DNA of 64,000 nt, taken from Leptolyngbya sp. NIES-3755 (GTDB lineage: Bacteria; Cyanobacteriota; Cyanobacteriia; Leptolyngbyales; Leptolyngbyaceae). The translations under genes were made by a program, and so were the position numbers. The stretch lies in contig AP017308.1 of the NCBI GenBank assembly GCA_001548435.1, forward strand, positions 62,001-126,000, read 5' to 3'. Shown here piece after piece: positions 61,972 through 64,000 of this stretch (the stretch's first letter is position 1; each line of letters begins with the position of its first letter). The notes beneath the pieces were generated by a model that searched no databases, had not been told where the DNA came from, and saw only the letters and a list, made by a program, of their open reading frames with translations.

Positions 61972-63990
61972 TTAAGCTGCGATCGATGTCTTTTTCTGTT
62001 CAACCGGATCAATGTTCACTTCTTCAACGCGAACATCACCGCGAATTTCAAAGCTGTTGAGATAGCTCATTGGGTCATCAGGATTGAAGACTTTACCATC
62101 AAACAGCGCGAAAGATTTACGATCGCCTTCATTGTCCGGGAAGCCAACTTCACGAGCCGCCCGACCATAAAGATCGACACGACGAACCCGCTCTGTGATT
62201 TCGATCCAGTTGCGTGGGAAGGGAGTAATACCCCATCTTGCAAGCTGCGTTAGAATCCACAGTCCTTCTACGCGACCAGGACAGTTTGCATTGTCCACAT
62301 GAAACTGATTAAAGCGTAAGAGATGGCTTGGAGCTTCACCTGTTCCTTTGTCATAGTCATCAATGAATCCAGGACGAGCGAATTCTGCGGCTGGACCCAC
62401 GTACTGAGGACGAGCAAGCAAGCTCAGAATCTCTTCACGATTTCTACGATCGTCACAGTATTCACAAGCTTCGAGTAGTGCTTTTACCAACGCATTGTGC
62501 GTTTCTGGATGCAGATTCGTCCAATCTTCCCGGACTCCTAGAACTTTCTCCGGGTGTCCTTGCCAGATATCCGCATCAGTTGCGATCGCATATCCTGTTC
62601 CTTCTTTGATAGCGCGGGAGTTCCAAGGTTCACCCACACAATATCCGTCAATGTTACCTGCCACTAAGTTCGATACCATTTGTGGGGGTGGAACCACAGT
62701 GAGTGCGAGGTCTTTGTCTGGATCAATTCCACCCGATGCTAACCAATACCGCAGCATGAGATTGTGCATCGAAGTCGGATATACCACACCCAAAGTATGA
62801 GCACGATCCTGTGTTTCTTCCAGGAATCGCTTGAAATCAGAAAGCGATCGCACTCCCCGTTCTAAAAAGGTTTTCTTCAGCGTAATTGCATTTCCGTTTC
62901 GCGATGTCACCAAAGCTGTGACCACTGGAAGCGGTGCATGACCTCCATATCCGAGCGTCATTGCTAATGGCATTGCTGCAACCATTTGAGCCGCATCGAG
63001 CCGACCTGTGCGAATTCCTTCTGAGATTGCTTTCCAGCTTGGTTCGCGACTCAGAGTAACTTCTTCCAATCCATGTTTCTTGAAGAAGCCTTTTTCTTGA
63101 GCCACAATCAGCGGTGCACAGTCAGTCAGAGGAACAAAGCCGATTTCGAGATTGACTTTTTCTAAGCCGTTTCTGGCGATCGCAATTTTCTCTTTCGCCT
63201 GACGTTTCTTCGCTCGTTTCTGCTGGTTGAGGAAGTAAATCATCTCATTCCGTAGAGCATAGTAGCTCGGATGATTTACCACTTCCAAACGGTTACGAGG
63301 ACGTGGAATCGGTACTGAAAGAATCTGTCCGATATGCGCTTCTGGTCCATTTGTCAGCATCACAATCCGATCGCTGAGCAGCAATGCTTCATCCACATCG
63401 TGCGTCACCATAATGCAAGTCACATTGTTTTCTTGCGCGATCGACATTAATTGCTGCTGTAGATTCCCTCTAGTCAGTGCGTCTAATGCTCCGAATGGTT
63501 CATCGAGTAAGAGCAACTTTGGACGGATTGCGAGGGCACGTGCGATCGCAACTCGTTGTTTCATCCCACCAGATAGTTCTTTCGGCTTTTTGTCGGCTGC
63601 ATGGCGCAGTCCCACCATATCAATGTGACGTTCTACAACTTCACTCCGCTCTTCTTTCGGAGCATCTTTCATCACCTTATCGACTGCTAGCGCAATGTTC
63701 TCGCGAACGGTCTTCCAAGGTAAGAGCGAATAGTTTTGGAACACCATCATGCGATCGGGACCTGGCTCTTTGATTTGCCGACCTTCGAGGATCACGCCAC
63801 CCGTCGAAGCCTGATCCAATCCCGCAATAATGTTCAGCAATGTGGACTTACCACAGCCCGAATGTCCGATAAAAGAAATGAACTCGCCTTGTTTGATCTT
63901 GAGTTCAATGTTCTTCAGCGCAATGTACTCGCCGCCATCTTTGAGCGGAAATATCTTATCTACGTGGTCAACTTCTAGAAAAACAGACAT
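61972..63990 (-). CDS. nrtC: Nitrate ABC transporter NrtC, ATPase fused to NrtA-like binding domain
   Basis: A 672-residue fusion. Residues about 1-250 form an ABC ATPase with Walker A GHSGCGKST, LSGGMKQR and LLLDEPFGALD. Residues about 270-672 are a substrate-binding-like domain related to NrtA/CmpA, with VNLEIGFVPLTDCAPLIVAQEKGFF and GYCVGEPWNSRAI. In NrtC this domain senses nitrate or ammonium inside the cell and inhibits transport. CmpC has the same architecture, but the neighbourhood (nrtD, narB) favours nitrate. nrtB should follow beyond the right edge. The start at 63990 is clear. Confidence 0.93.
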   Translation of the reverse strand: MSVFLEVDHVDKIFPLKDGGEYIALKNIELKIKQGEFISFIGHSGCGKSTLLNIIAGLDQASTGGVILEGRQIKEPGPDRMMVFQNYSLLPWKTVRENIALAVDKVMKDAPKEERSEVVERHIDMVGLRHAADKKPKELSGGMKQRVAIARALAIRPKLLLLDEPFGALDALTRGNLQQQLMSIAQENNVTCIMVTHDVDEALLLSDRIVMLTNGPEAHIGQILSVPIPRPRNRLEVVNHPSYYALRNEMIYFLNQQKRAKKRQAKEKIAIARNGLEKVNLEIGFVPLTDCAPLIVAQEKGFFKKHGLEEVTLSREPSWKAISEGIRTGRLDAAQMVAAMPLAMTLGYGGHAPLPVVTALVTSRNGNAITLKKTFLERGVRSLSDFKRFLEETQDRAHTLGVVYPTSMHNLMLRYWLASGGIDPDKDLALTVVPPPQMVSNLVAGNIDGYCVGEPWNSRAIKEGTGYAIATDADIWQGHPEKVLGVREDWTNLHPETHNALVKALLEACEYCDDRRNREEILSLLARPQYVGPAAEFARPGFIDDYDKGTGEAPSHLLRFNQFHVDNANCPGRVEGLWILTQLARWGITPFPRNWIEITERVRRVDLYGRAAREVGFPDNEGDRKSFALFDGKVFNPDDPMSYLNSFEIRGDVRVEEVNIDPVEQKKTSIAA

Positions 63991-64000
63991 AGCAACTCAG

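Noticed and set aside
1-64000. tRNA, rRNA, CRISPR array and intact insertion sequence
   Set aside because: Read through all larger gaps for T-loop-like motifs, regular spaced repeats and transposase genes; none seen.

Overview
The window reads as one contiguous stretch of a cyanobacterial chromosome, probably a filamentous, non-marine lineage of the Leptolyngbya/Oculatella/Nostoc type. The evidence is the very frequent HIP1 octamer GCGATCGC, a large set of cyanobacterium-typical families (DUF3082, DUF1830, UPF0182, ComFB, NarM, a flavodiiron Flv1/Flv3 pair, the fused NrtC ATPase, solanesyl diphosphate synthase) and moderate GC content. I see no rRNA, tRNA, CRISPR array, prophage, integron or intact insertion sequence. 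Genes lie on both strands in short operons, as is usual in cyanobacteria.

Layout. 0-7.1 kb: ispE with a DUF3082 membrane protein, ilvD divergent from a LysR regulator, a rhomboid/htpX membrane-proteolysis pair, a DUF72 protein and a ComFB-family protein. 7.4-14.1 kb: a surface-polysaccharide cluster of two GT4 glycosyltransferases, a Wzx-like flippase and a lipoprotein GH9 glycosidase. 14.1-20.7 kb: pterin dehydratase, a RodZ-like HTH membrane protein, UPF0182, DUF721 (DciA-like), cobD and an Rrf2 regulator. 20.9-23.8 kb: an MBL-fold hydrolase followed by a tightly coupled enolase-superfamily epimerase and DUF1611 pair that matches the DgcA/DgcN D-glutamate route. 23.8-28.3 kb: flv3 and flv1 separated by a palindromic repeat, then coaX. 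28.3-33.6 kb: a PMT-family mannosyltransferase, an orphan NarL response regulator, argH, prxQ and a Nudix hydrolase.

33.6-45.2 kb: a MITE-like palindrome, a coiled-coil protein, an outer-membrane barrel protein with a structured upstream region, a sterol-desaturase/SDR fusion, a poxvirus-type topoisomerase IB, an HpxZ-like protein, a sucrose-phosphate-synthase-like glycosyltransferase, and the cell-wall/quinone set amiC-murI-sds, which is interrupted by an oppositely oriented DUF4351 gene. 45.7-53.3 kb: a CPA2 Na+/H+ antiporter and a signalling cluster (stand-alone CheB, CheB-CheR-PAS fusion, hybrid histidine kinase). 53.4-55.4 kb: rsmB, a TerB-like gene and a small ORF. 55.4-64 kb: a nitrate-assimilation region, nrtC-nrtD-(DUF1830)-narB, with narM in a psiE-like pair close by and a BBE-type flavoprotein and a truncated DUF4351 relative inserted between them.

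How the genes work together: nrtC/nrtD/narB/narM take up and reduce nitrate; murI makes D-glutamate and dgcN/dgcA may recover it as N-acetyl-L-glutamate, an arginine precursor (argH is also here); flv1/flv3 form the electron sink for photosystem I. No wholly unknown system is visible. The most interesting leads are the dgcA-dgcN pair in a phototroph, the GH9/flippase/GT cluster, the CheB-CheBR-kinase cluster without a chemoreceptor, and several palindromic or tandem-repeat elements lodged inside operons and leaders.
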